Shown here: one piece after another, positions 1 to 9,136 of the stretch
Position numbering within the stretch: position 1 is the stretch's first letter
Layout: every line of letters begins with the position of its first letter
Source: Desulfurococcus amylolyticus Z-533
GTDB taxonomy: Archaea > Thermoproteota > Thermoprotei_A > Sulfolobales > Desulfurococcaceae
Length of the DNA stretch: 64,000 bases
NCBI RefSeq assembly: GCF_000513855.1
Contig: NZ_KI911318.1
Location: 758,484 to 822,483 of the forward strand
Reading direction: 5' to 3'
The notes under the pieces: model-generated
What the model saw: the letters and a program-made list of their open reading frames with translations, nothing else
What the model was told of the DNA's origin: nothing
Databases searched by the model: none
Made by a program: the position numbers and the translations under genes

Positions 1-2243
1 ATGTAGTATTGCCGGCCCCGGAGTTCGTGACAATGTATGAGGGTACAGGGTTAGTGCATGCTGCGCCAGGTCATGGTTTCGAGGACTTCATTGTAGCTAG
101 GAGGAATAATATCGAGTTTGTTGCAAGTCCGATCGATGATGAGGGCAGGTTTACTAGTGAGGCGGGTAAATATGCGGGTCTTCATGCTAGGGAAGCTAAT
201 AACGTGATAATAGAGGATCTAAGGGCTAGAAACGCGCTTGTAAACGCGTCAACCATAGTGCACAAGTATCCTGTGTGCTGGAGGTGTAAGACACCAGTTG
301 TCATGAGGGCTACGAGGCAATGGGTGATTAAAGTATCCAAGCTGAAGGAGAAGTTGAGAGAGGAAGTGAATGGTGTTAAATGGATCCCTGAGTGGGCTCG
401 GAGCAGGATAGAATCCATGATTGATAACCTGCAGGACTGGTTGGTTTCAAGGCAGAGGTATTGGGGTACCCCGCTACCTATATGGGAATGTCCGAACAAG
501 CATAGAATAGTTATCGGGAGCATCAGGGAGCTGCTAGAGTATGGTGGTGAGAAGCCAGAGGAGCTCCATAGACCATGGATTGATAAAGTAGTTTTAAAGT
601 GTCCCTACTGTGGCTTAGAGATGCATCGCGTCCCAGACGTTATCGACGTGTGGCTTGATAGTGGTGTAGCATTTTACGCTGCTAAAGGACATCCAGGAAA
701 CTTGAGTCTTGAAGATATAATACTAGACTTTATAGTAGAGGGACACGATCAGACCAGGGGATGGTTTTTCTCCCTGTTAAGGGCCGGTGTTCTAGGCTTT
801 AACAAGTCTCCATATAAGATAGTGCTGGTCCATGGCTTCATGTTGGATGAGAAAGGTAGGGAGATGCATAAGAGCCTAGGGAATTATGTTGGCACGGATG
901 AGGCAATCGCCAAGGTTGGGAGGGATCCGCTTAGACTATGGCTGGCTAGTAACACGATATGGGAGGATGCAAGGTTCTCGTGGAAGAGCTTGGAGGACGC
1001 CTTAAAGGATCTCTCAATACTGTGGAATGTAGCAGTATTTGCATACACCTACATGAGCTTGGACAGGTTTAACCCAGGAGAATACAGCCTAGAGAAAGTT
1101 GCCGGGTACTTGAGAATAGAGGATAAGTGGATACTTAGCAGGATAAACACGCTTATTAAGAAAGTCACGGAGCTGATGGATTCATATGAGCTATATATAG
1201 CCGTAAGGCTGATCAGAGAGTTCTTTATAGAAGATCTTAGCCACTGGTATATAAGGTTGATTAGGCCGCGTGTATGGGTCGAGGAAAACACCGGTGATAA
1301 ACTGGCAGCTTACGCGGTGTTATACTATGTGTTAGATAGGGTTGTAAGGCTATTAGCGCCATTCACCCCATTCATATCCGAGTATATTTATCAGGCGTTA
1401 ATGAAGCCTGTTTACGGAAAGCAATCAGTACATCTTCTTGAATTCCCAGAGACAGATTCAAGCTTAATAGATGAAGGGTTAGAGAAGGAGATGGATATAT
1501 TGAGGAAAATATATGAGACAGCTGGAGCAGCCAGGATGAAGCAGGGTATAAAGTTCCGTCAGCCAGTTAAGAGGCTCATAGTGTATACAGACCGGAAGGA
1601 AATAGTTGAAGCCGTATCTAGAAATATGGAGCTTGTAAAAGCCATCACGAATTCTAAGGAAGTGTTGGTCGAACCCCTCAGGCTCATGGGTGAAATAGTT
1701 AGGTATAAGGTTGAGCCAGTATACAAGAGTATTGGTCCAAGGTATAAGTCCCTCACTAAACAAGTATTGAGATACATTGAGGAGAACCAAGAGAGAATAG
1801 CCTTTGACATACTTAACAATGGTAAGCATGAGGCAGATGTAAACGGGTTGAGAATAATTTTAACAAAGGATGATGTAGTGATAACGCCCTACTACATCGA
1901 GGGGTATAGTGTAGAGGATGCCGAGTGGGGCAGTGTTGCGATCGACACAGTGTTAAGTGAGGGGGAGATAGCGGAGGGAATAGCCAGAGATCTCGTCAGG
2001 AGGATACAGGTGATGAGGAAAATGCTTAACCTACAACTTGATGCAAGAATCAAGACAACCATAATGACCCCACCCGACAAAATGCAACTCGTTGAGAAAA
2101 TGAGTAGTTATATTATGAATGAAACTAGGAGCATAGAGTTGAAGATCATGCCAGGCTATAATGGAAGAGACTCATTGAGGGGCTTCACTCAGTCATGGGA
2201 TATAAATGATGAAGAATACATTATAGGGATTGAGGTAGTATGA
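1..2243 (+). CDS. ileS: Isoleucyl-tRNA synthetase, C-terminal part (5' end outside window)
   Basis: Class I aminoacyl-tRNA synthetase that charges tRNA-Ile in the cytoplasm. The reading frame is open to the left edge, so the N-terminus with the HIGH motif lies outside. What remains shows the end of the editing region (GTGLVHAAPGHG), the RQRYWGTPLPIW motif, a Cys-pair zinc site (CPYCG), DVWLDSG, the KMSKS-loop equivalent written as GREMHKSLGN, and a long helical anticodon-binding domain containing the LLAPFTPFISEYIYQ stretch. The stop codon overlaps the start of the cytidine deaminase gene (ATGA), so the two are probably cotranscribed. The assignment to IleRS rather than ValRS or LeuRS rests on the family-typical order and spacing of these motifs. 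Confidence 0.95.
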   Translation, partial: VVLPAPEFVTMYEGTGLVHAAPGHGFEDFIVARRNNIEFVASPIDDEGRFTSEAGKYAGLHAREANNVIIEDLRARNALVNASTIVHKYPVCWRCKTPVVMRATRQWVIKVSKLKEKLREEVNGVKWIPEWARSRIESMIDNLQDWLVSRQRYWGTPLPIWECPNKHRIVIGSIRELLEYGGEKPEELHRPWIDKVVLKCPYCGLEMHRVPDVIDVWLDSGVAFYAAKGHPGNLSLEDIILDFIVEGHDQTRGWFFSLLRAGVLGFNKSPYKIVLVHGFMLDEKGREMHKSLGNYVGTDEAIAKVGRDPLRLWLASNTIWEDARFSWKSLEDALKDLSILWNVAVFAYTYMSLDRFNPGEYSLEKVAGYLRIEDKWILSRINTLIKKVTELMDSYELYIAVRLIREFFIEDLSHWYIRLIRPRVWVEENTGDKLAAYAVLYYVLDRVVRLLAPFTPFISEYIYQALMKPVYGKQSVHLLEFPETDSSLIDEGLEKEMDILRKIYETAGAARMKQGIKFRQPVKRLIVYTDRKEIVEAVSRNMELVKAITNSKEVLVEPLRLMGEIVRYKVEPVYKSIGPRYKSLTKQVLRYIEENQERIAFDILNNGKHEADVNGLRIILTKDDVVITPYYIEGYSVEDAEWGSVAIDTVLSEGEIAEGIARDLVRRIQVMRKMLNLQLDARIKTTIMTPPDKMQLVEKMSSYIMNETRSIELKIMPGYNGRDSLRGFTQSWDINDEEYIIGIEVV

Positions 2244-2641
2244 GTGTTAATATAAATATAGAGGGTTTAATCGATAAGGCAAAGTCATTTCTCAGTAATA
2301 GCTATGCACCCTATAGTAATATCCACGTTGCTGCAGCCGTCTTAACAGACAAAGGCAACATATATACCGGGGTAAACGTTGAGAACGCAAGCTATGGTTT
2401 AACAATATGTGCTGAGCGTTCAGCCATCTCAGCAATGGTTGCAGCTGGCGAAAGGAGACCTGTTGCTGTAGCTGTTGTAACAGACATGGATAACCCAATA
2501 CCGCCATGCGGAGCATGTAGGCAGGTTATAGCAGAGTTTAATCCAAAGGCATTAATCATAATGCATAGCGTTAAATCAGGGAAGACAATTGTGAAAAACC
2601 TTGAAGAACTCTTCCCGCAACCATTCATCCTTGAAAAGTAG
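2240..2641 (+). CDS. cdd: Cytidine deaminase
   Basis: Zinc-dependent deaminase converting cytidine or deoxycytidine to uridine or deoxyuridine in pyrimidine salvage. At 133 aa it has the usual length of the small homotetrameric family. It carries the substrate motif VNVENASYG and both zinc motifs: the Cys-Ala-Glu-Arg segment (ICAERSA, catalytic Glu) and PCGACRQV with two zinc cysteines. The start ATG overlaps the ileS stop by four bases. The last 17 bases overlap the 3' end of the convergent methyltransferase gene. The nucleoside-type ABC importer at 14.4-19.5 kb could supply substrate (inference). Confidence 0.93.
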   Translation: MSVNINIEGLIDKAKSFLSNSYAPYSNIHVAAAVLTDKGNIYTGVNVENASYGLTICAERSAISAMVAAGERRPVAVAVVTDMDNPIPPCGACRQVIAEFNPKALIIMHSVKSGKTIVKNLEELFPQPFILEK

Positions 2642-3299
2642 CTTGTTTTTCAGCCACCACGAGGATATTCCTTGTTAAACTAGGCTTACCCGGGTTCTCT
2701 ATGAAATACCTGCGCTCCAATATCGTAAAGCCTGCTTCACCTACATCTTTTAACAGCTCGTCAAGGGTGTAGAAGTAGTAGAAACGCTTTCCATCCCTTG
2801 ATGAAAGCATAAACCCGTCGCCACGCTTCTCAAGAGGCATCTTGAACTCGAGGGGGGACCAAACCGTTAGCACGAGGATTCCGCCCGATCTCAGCAACTT
2901 AGCAACATTCCTAAGCACTAGAAGCCTGCATTCTCTATAAGGTATATGATGTAGTGATGCAAGCATTAGAACAGTGTCAAAGGATGAAGCCTTGAAGGGA
3001 GGTGAGAGCATGTCTCCTTTAACAATTATTGTCTCTTCATCCAGCTCTGGTTTAAACCACTCGGCATCGTATATTAGGTCCAGTAAAACCACATTATCCA
3101 CTCTTCCATAGGCTTTGAGATCCCATAGGTAAAAACCAGGGCCAGCACCGAGATCCAGTACTCTGCCTCTTACAGCCTTCAGTATCCACTTATTCCTCCA
3201 TCCAGTACTCCTGTATCTCCCTATATTCCTGAAGAAACCCGCTGTCTCCTCTATTATTTCACGGGTTTTTTCACCACACTCCTGTTCCATATTTTTCAC
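2625..3299 (-). CDS. SAM-dependent methyltransferase, Trm9/UbiE-like
   Basis: Class I (Rossmann-fold) methyltransferase of 224 aa. SAM motif I is VLDLGAGPGFYLWDL (about residues 49-63); later come the acidic strand-end residues (KGDMLSPPF), the post-II segment FDTVLMLASLHHIPY and motif III LLRSGGILVLTVW. The LHHI and GG..VW pattern resembles Trm9-type wobble-uridine tRNA methyltransferases, but the substrate is not fixed by the sequence. The gene is the last of the mre11-nurA-herA-rad50 transcription unit, two bases after the rad50 stop. The start is GTG at 3299 or an ATG three codons downstream. Confidence 0.8.
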   Translation of the reverse strand: MKNMEQECGEKTREIIEETAGFFRNIGRYRSTGWRNKWILKAVRGRVLDLGAGPGFYLWDLKAYGRVDNVVLLDLIYDAEWFKPELDEETIIVKGDMLSPPFKASSFDTVLMLASLHHIPYRECRLLVLRNVAKLLRSGGILVLTVWSPLEFKMPLEKRGDGFMLSSRDGKRFYYFYTLDELLKDVGEAGFTILERRYFIENPGKPSLTRNILVVAEKQATFQG

Positions 3300-3301
3300 T
3301 A

Positions 3302-5758
3302 CTACTTAGGTTTATCATGGAAGTCAAACAAGCTTTTTCTCTTGGCTTGCTGAACAGTTCCAGCTCCTAACCTTACTTCCGGCTTGAAGCCTGCTGGCTC
3401 CACCTCTATCTTCTCCATTTTCACGGTATCTACCTGTAGTGAGCCACGTAAGAGGCCTTCGACCAGATTCTTGAATTTATTGAACTCCTCTATATCACAC
3501 TCCTGTTCCCGTACCTTAGAGACATGGTTTATGGGATCACGTTCTAGCATTATCTTGCAATCTCCTATTTCTTTCAATAATTCATCATGTGTTACGACTA
3601 TTACTTGTCCTTCTAGATCCCCTATTTTACGTAGTACCTCACTAAGCCTTTTAACAAGCTCCTGGCTGAAGCCTGTTGTTGGCTCATCTAGTATCAGGAC
3701 GGTTTTCCTCAGGAATGGCGAGTATGTTCTTACTGTAGCGTTTAAGGCGAGCCTGTATGCTAGGCTGATGGCTATGTTTTGCCCACCGCTGAGTGATGAT
3801 ATAGTGTAGATTCTACCACCTATCCTTATTTTCGGCTCTATTATGAAGTCGTCTCTTATGCCCACTTCCACTGGTTGCCCCTGTAATAATGTATCTAGTA
3901 TCATATAGAAGATCCTTCGGAATTCCGAGACCATCTCTAGTGAGACTCTTTTTTCAACCTCGTCGACTAATTTATCTAGTATATTCATCGTCGTGTCCAT
4001 CCATTCATGGAATTTCTTCTCATCCTCGAGTTGTCTCAGTTCATCCTCTTCTTTCTCAATGTCTTGTATCTCTAATTCAATGTACTTAATTGATTTCTCA
4101 GTCCCAGCTTTTTCAGCAATTAATCCCTCCAGTTTTTCCTTGGCTTCACGGTACTTGTCTTCGAGTTCATGTATGATGCTTATAGTGTTTTCTTTCTCAC
4201 TATTGATTCTGGCTAATTCTTCTTCCAGGCTTCTAGCCTCGGAGATCTCCTTTTCTATTCTTGAAGCCTCATCTACCAGGCTATTTATCTTTTCAGCAGT
4301 GTGCTTAAGACTTAGTAATTCCTGTAAAAGTCTTGTTGAATCTCTTCTCACTTTGTCCAGTTTTTCCTCTACTTCCTCCCGGTTTTCCTCGAGAGCATTG
4401 ATCCTCTTATTGATATCCTCTAATTCCTTATAGCGACTAGTTTCTTCTTCCTTCAGCTCCCTTATCTTTTTCCCTACTTCCTCTAATCTTCCTTGGACTT
4501 CATCAATTAGTTTAATGCCGTGTTCATGTGGTATCGGCTGGAGGCATAGGGGGCATATCCCCTTGTTTAAGAGATCCCTGTATTTTTCGAGTTGCTTATT
4601 TAACTCTTGTTCTTGTCTTGTAAGGTTTTCCTCGTCGGCTTCAAGTCTCCCAAGCCTCATCATTATATCTTCCCTTTTTCTCTTAGCCTCGTTTAATTCT
4701 TCCTCAATTTCCTTACGCTTATCTACTAGCTCAGATTCTATGTCTTGTAGCTCCCTTACTTTCCCCTCTATTTCTCTTTCTCTTCTCCTTAATTCTTCTA
4801 GTAACTCTGTATAACCAGTCGAAGCATTCTTGCCTAGATTAAGCGCTATTTTAGCTAGTTCGTTTCTCACATCTTTCAGCCTAGCCTCTTGTTTCCTAGC
4901 TTGCCCTATCCTGCTCTGTAACTCGCCTATTCTTCGCTCCATATCCCTAAGGCGATTCTGGTGCTCCTTTATTCTTTTATCTAGCTCATCACGCTCTTTT
5001 TGCTTCTCCACGAGTATTTTTTCAAGCTCTTTTAACTGCTTTTCTAATCTCTGCTTCTCTTCGAGTAGTTTCTCCTTGTTTTTGTCTTTAAGCTTTTTCT
5101 TCAGCCCATCGATTTTATCGGTTAATTCATCTATTTTATCCTTAATCATGTCTCTTACTGCATTGCTATTATTCTTATACTCCTTGTACTTGTATAGTCC
5201 CAGGGATCTCTCTATGATCTCGCCTCTCTCCTCGCTATCTAGACTGAGAATTTCATGTATGTTGAATTGGGGGGCATAGAGCACGCTTGTGAATAGGAGT
5301 GGTTTCTCCCTAGCCCTCTCTTTTATCCCGAGGATCTCCCGGATTCTCTTGTTCAATTCTTCTGTTCCGAGAATCAGGCTGTTTACTTTGATCAACTTAT
5401 CCTCCTTTATGATGTATTCTTCAAGCCTATTCCGGTCAACATTAACCACGCTGTTACTACTTCTCTTGAATTCTCTTTCAACAAGGTATACCCTGCCTTC
5501 ATGCTCGAATAAGAGTCGTATCCTACCCCTTAATGCATCAGCCCTCAATAGGTCTTTACCTGTTGGATATGCAAATGCCCTAAATGGATCCTTGCCCTCT
5601 TTTTGGAGCCCAAATAATGCCGCACTTATAGACATGAGTATGCTTGTTTTACCACTTCCTGTCTCGCCATGTATAACGGTTACCCCTTTCTTAGGGAACA
5701 CTATGTACTCGTTCTTAAAGCTCCGTATATTTTCAAGCATTAATCCATAAATTCTCAT
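3302..5758 (-). CDS. rad50: DNA double-strand break repair ATPase Rad50
   Basis: SMC-like ATPase that pairs with Mre11 to tether and process DNA ends. 818 aa. The Walker A box GETGSGKTS is at about residues 34-42. Long heptad-rich coiled-coil arms (about 185-620) flank the zinc hook CPLC (about 400-403), whose two cysteines let two Rad50 molecules share one zinc. The ABC signature SLSGGQNIAIS (about 655) and Walker B VLILDEPTTGF (about 689) follow. All elements are intact and the length is normal for archaeal Rad50. It lies 16 bases after herA on the same strand as nurA and mre11. Confidence 0.96.
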   Translation of the reverse strand: MRIYGLMLENIRSFKNEYIVFPKKGVTVIHGETGSGKTSILMSISAALFGLQKEGKDPFRAFAYPTGKDLLRADALRGRIRLLFEHEGRVYLVEREFKRSSNSVVNVDRNRLEEYIIKEDKLIKVNSLILGTEELNKRIREILGIKERAREKPLLFTSVLYAPQFNIHEILSLDSEERGEIIERSLGLYKYKEYKNNSNAVRDMIKDKIDELTDKIDGLKKKLKDKNKEKLLEEKQRLEKQLKELEKILVEKQKERDELDKRIKEHQNRLRDMERRIGELQSRIGQARKQEARLKDVRNELAKIALNLGKNASTGYTELLEELRRREREIEGKVRELQDIESELVDKRKEIEEELNEAKRKREDIMMRLGRLEADEENLTRQEQELNKQLEKYRDLLNKGICPLCLQPIPHEHGIKLIDEVQGRLEEVGKKIRELKEEETSRYKELEDINKRINALEENREEVEEKLDKVRRDSTRLLQELLSLKHTAEKINSLVDEASRIEKEISEARSLEEELARINSEKENTISIIHELEDKYREAKEKLEGLIAEKAGTEKSIKYIELEIQDIEKEEDELRQLEDEKKFHEWMDTTMNILDKLVDEVEKRVSLEMVSEFRRIFYMILDTLLQGQPVEVGIRDDFIIEPKIRIGGRIYTISSLSGGQNIAISLAYRLALNATVRTYSPFLRKTVLILDEPTTGFSQELVKRLSEVLRKIGDLEGQVIVVTHDELLKEIGDCKIMLERDPINHVSKVREQECDIEEFNKFKNLVEGLLRGSLQVDTVKMEKIEVEPAGFKPEVRLGAGTVQQAKRKSLFDFHDKPK

Positions 5759-5774
5759 CAGGGAGCCCCCTTAA

Positions 5775-7814
5775 TCACAGGAGAATACTTTTTAGATCCT
5801 CCTTGCTGGATTTACCCTTATCCGGTTCACCGGGTTTCTCCTCTATTCTCCTTATATCATCTTCATGCTCAAACCACGCTGGTATATATACTGGTAATGG
5901 TTCTTTAATGGGGAGATCCGGCGTATAGAGATATCCCTCTCTATCATTGAGGAATGGGAGGGTTTCAGATGGTACTCCTATATCCTTTAGTAATTCAATA
6001 TCGCTTCTACTCTTGGTCCTTAATACTATTAGGGTGTTGAAGTTGCCTAGTATCTGCTTCTCGATCATACTGGCAAGTTGCGTTATAGCTATAAGGCCAA
6101 CGTTGAACTTACGGCCTTCCCTGGCTATCCTGGCAAAGGGGTTGAATGGGTTTTCAACCTTATCAGGGCTTAAATAGAGGGGGGCTTCCTCAGAGACTAT
6201 GACCACAACGGGTTTTCTTGCCGACTCTTCAACACCAGCCATCAACCTGTTCTCGAAGATCTTCCTTGAGATGGTTAGAGCAATTAAGTCTGCTTGTTCA
6301 TTACTAAGTTGCGAGACATCCAGGATGACTATGTTCCCGTTTTCGATGGTGTTAATGATTTCATCTATGTTCATCCCTGGTTCACTAGTAAACACTGCCC
6401 CGGGTTCACCAACACTATCAGATTTAACACCATGTATGGATACAATGCTTTTCCAGGGATAATTAAAGTCTCCTGGTTCACCGAGTTCACTAAGTTTTCC
6501 AAGGAATTTCACAAGTACCACTGCAAGCGATACAGGATCTTTCAATAACTGGTTAACTTTTACAATACTATTTGAATCATCTATCACATCTATATAGATG
6601 CTCTTCTTACTCATAGTGCTTGTATCAGTGATCTTCTCTCGCCTGATCTTCCATCCCATTATATTCAGGATGTTTCTTCTAATGATCCTGATGTGATGGG
6701 TATATATGCCTCTATCGATAAGCATTTTAAAGAGACCCTTCCTATCTTTTCCCTGGGCTCCCCTCTCATATACCACCATGTTAGCGTAGAGTAGTGGTAT
6801 GAGAGCAATTAAGTTTCCATTCGGCTCGTTATCCGTACTTATGAATACACTACTTATTTTCCTCGCTATTTCATCACCGCTTTTCCCTAATTCATAGAAG
6901 ATATTAGATATTATGTCGGCGAACTCCTCGAGCATCCCAGTCATTTCTATCCCCATACGTCTCTCAAGCAGAGCCATGAATTCTTTAAGCTCTATACTGC
7001 TGGCGTTTAATGGTGACTCAACAAGGCTGAATGTTTCATGGTGATAGCTTTTATCTTTATTGGCGTCTATGCTGGTTGTTAATCGAATCGCCTTAATTTC
7101 CACGTTGGAAAGCCATTTATTGTTGCGCAAAGCCGTATTCATATACCATATGAAGCCTTTTCCACTACTATATCCCTCAGTATATTCTCCATGCCTATCT
7201 ATTATAAGCCATCCTACTTTCTCCTGGGACTCCAACGCGTATCTAATGAGTAATCCTTTCAGGCCGGAGGTTTTACCTGAACCGGTTTGACCAATTATAA
7301 TAACGTGTTTTCTTAGCATATTCTTCAGGCTTACCTTGAACCCGGCCTCCCTAACATACTTTGATCCGCCATACCAGGTAGTGCCAGCTCTTAGGTATGC
7401 TATGGTTGATGTATCGTCTTTTTTCTCGCTTGTAAGCTCGCTGAGGGTCTTCAGTATCTCAAGGGCTTCGGTGTCACTGGGATCCAGGAGAAATACGGGT
7501 TGCATTAATCTAGGTGGCCTTCTCGGCTTTAGTAGAGTCGGCTTATTGTTGATACTGGATATCTCAAGGAACAGTGATGCGAGAACCCCCATCTCCTTGG
7601 ATATATCGGTTAAAACGTTTTGACTTGGAGCCCGTATACTTGCAGGGGTTATAGGTATCCTTCCCTCGTAGCTTACTGTTTGAAGTATGATTGTCCTGTC
7701 TCCTTCTTTAACATATAATAGGTCGCCTAGTCCTGGATTATAATCTTGAGATGTAAGGGCCACCCTGATAGTATTACCCTCCAATTCATATATAAATCCT
7801 ATCTTAATGGGCAT
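5775..7814 (-). CDS. herA: Bipolar DNA helicase/translocase HerA
   Basis: Hexameric FtsK/HerA-type ATPase that works with NurA to drive 5'-end resection at breaks. An N-terminal HAS-type barrel (about 1-90) precedes Walker A (IGQTGSGKTSGLKG, about residue 175), a Walker-B-like strand ending VIVSEEAPLYL, and the arginine-containing segment VLRTKSRSDIELL. A GTG at 7823 overlaps the nurA stop (GTGA), but the sequence there, GGTGATCTACATG, is a strong ribosome binding site placed just before the ATG at 7814, so 7814 is preferred; the alternative adds three residues. The position between nurA and rad50 fits the conserved archaeal resection operon. Confidence 0.93.
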   Translation of the reverse strand: MPIKIGFIYELEGNTIRVALTSQDYNPGLGDLLYVKEGDRTIILQTVSYEGRIPITPASIRAPSQNVLTDISKEMGVLASLFLEISSINNKPTLLKPRRPPRLMQPVFLLDPSDTEALEILKTLSELTSEKKDDTSTIAYLRAGTTWYGGSKYVREAGFKVSLKNMLRKHVIIIGQTGSGKTSGLKGLLIRYALESQEKVGWLIIDRHGEYTEGYSSGKGFIWYMNTALRNNKWLSNVEIKAIRLTTSIDANKDKSYHHETFSLVESPLNASSIELKEFMALLERRMGIEMTGMLEEFADIISNIFYELGKSGDEIARKISSVFISTDNEPNGNLIALIPLLYANMVVYERGAQGKDRKGLFKMLIDRGIYTHHIRIIRRNILNIMGWKIRREKITDTSTMSKKSIYIDVIDDSNSIVKVNQLLKDPVSLAVVLVKFLGKLSELGEPGDFNYPWKSIVSIHGVKSDSVGEPGAVFTSEPGMNIDEIINTIENGNIVILDVSQLSNEQADLIALTISRKIFENRLMAGVEESARKPVVVIVSEEAPLYLSPDKVENPFNPFARIAREGRKFNVGLIAITQLASMIEKQILGNFNTLIVLRTKSRSDIELLKDIGVPSETLPFLNDREGYLYTPDLPIKEPLPVYIPAWFEHEDDIRRIEEKPGEPDKGKSSKEDLKSILL

Positions 7815-7819
7815 GTAGA

Positions 7820-9130
7820 TCACCTGTAACCATACCTCATTTTCAAGGTAGACTCGAAAACCTGTATTAAGGGATGGTCTTCCCTACCGGTGATGTCATG
7901 AAGCTTTACCAGGAATGATTGATATATGATCTTGGCTTTATGCTTATCTATTCTGACCTCCCTATCAACCTCCATGAATCCATAGGGCGGTAATCCCAGG
8001 ATATTACTCCTTATGGCGAATACTTGTGGAAGAGTATAGTGTATTTTCTCAGCTAAGTGCTCTGCTAGTTTTTCATTGACTTTTACAGTGGGCTTGCTAC
8101 CTTCATGAACTATATTTAACACGGGCTCCCTAGTATAGTATTCTGCGTGAAATATCTGCTTGAAATCGCCTGATACCGGTATTCTAAAGCTCCATATGCC
8201 TCCATCCTGGAATACTATCCTATTAAAAATTCTACTGGCCTCTTCAGCTACATCGACATCGAGCTTGGCGATAATATCCATTAATACATTAGCCGCTGCC
8301 CTAGCTGACTCGGAATCAACGTAGCCGTATACACCATTCTCTCGTTTCTCATACTTGTTGAATAAGTTAAAGGCTCTTGCAAGAGTTGTAAATTTCGACG
8401 TCTTAGAAATCCCAATAATGGAATCTAAGTGTGTTTCAAGAACAGCTTCATCTAACCCGGAGAGTGTTGAGAATATTCTATATCCACTTATCCGTGCACC
8501 TTTAACACTCAACCACCTGATCAATGTACCGTCTACGACGCCTATACAACCAGGTTTCCTACTGATTATCCTTGCGAGGTATCCTATCTCGATTAGTTGT
8601 GTGATATAACTGTGGATACGTTTCAGTATACGGGTTTTCCTAGCGATATTCATCCTTGAGCTTGCTAGATCCCTGTTTATTTTCTCCGAGAGTTCACTAG
8701 ATATTTTATAGGAATCTCTTCCATCTAAAAACAGAGAATACCCTACGGGTTCCATGATGATCTTGAATGATAAATCCATGTCTTCCCTTTTCTCGGCACC
8801 AATGCTCGAGTAAACAATGATTGTCTCCGCTAATGGAGCCTCGGGATTACCTAGGTACTCACCTGGAAGAATTAGCTCTCCTTCTTTATTACGTATTAAT
8901 GCACCAACGTTAACTATCGTAAGCGAGGAGACATCGGTCTCTAAATCCAATCTCCCCGAGTCAACGAATACCACGGGTTTTTCCTGGGATACTAATGGTA
9001 TATATGCCGCCTTATAGAATTTCTCATATAACCTGTTTCTCTCTCTGACAATTATGTTCTCACGTGATCTTAGGTAATCGCTGTGCATCAGCTTAGCATA
9101 TTTCTCCAGGATCTCTGAGAAGACATTCAA
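7820..9130 (-). CDS. nurA: 5'-3' nuclease NurA
   Basis: Single- and double-strand DNA nuclease that forms a complex with HerA. 436 aa, somewhat longer than many NurA proteins. Acidic active-site segments are visible: VVFVDSGRLDLE near residue 53 (a DSG variant of the usual Asp-Gly-Ser motif) and GCIGVVDGTLIRW near residue 197. The start is TTG at 9130, six bases after the mre11 stop and downstream of a G-rich stretch. Its stop overlaps the first possible herA start. Identification rests on these two motifs plus operon position. Confidence 0.9.
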   Translation of the reverse strand: MNVFSEILEKYAKLMHSDYLRSRENIIVRERNRLYEKFYKAAYIPLVSQEKPVVFVDSGRLDLETDVSSLTIVNVGALIRNKEGELILPGEYLGNPEAPLAETIIVYSSIGAEKREDMDLSFKIIMEPVGYSLFLDGRDSYKISSELSEKINRDLASSRMNIARKTRILKRIHSYITQLIEIGYLARIISRKPGCIGVVDGTLIRWLSVKGARISGYRIFSTLSGLDEAVLETHLDSIIGISKTSKFTTLARAFNLFNKYEKRENGVYGYVDSESARAAANVLMDIIAKLDVDVAEEASRIFNRIVFQDGGIWSFRIPVSGDFKQIFHAEYYTREPVLNIVHEGSKPTVKVNEKLAEHLAEKIHYTLPQVFAIRSNILGLPPYGFMEVDREVRIDKHKAKIIYQSFLVKLHDITGREDHPLIQVFESTLKMRYGYR

Positions 9131-9136
9131 GTGTTC

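Noticed and set aside
3384-5750. Several Ser-rich frames opposite rad50
   Set aside because: They are complementary shadows of the Glu/Lys/Leu coiled-coil codons.
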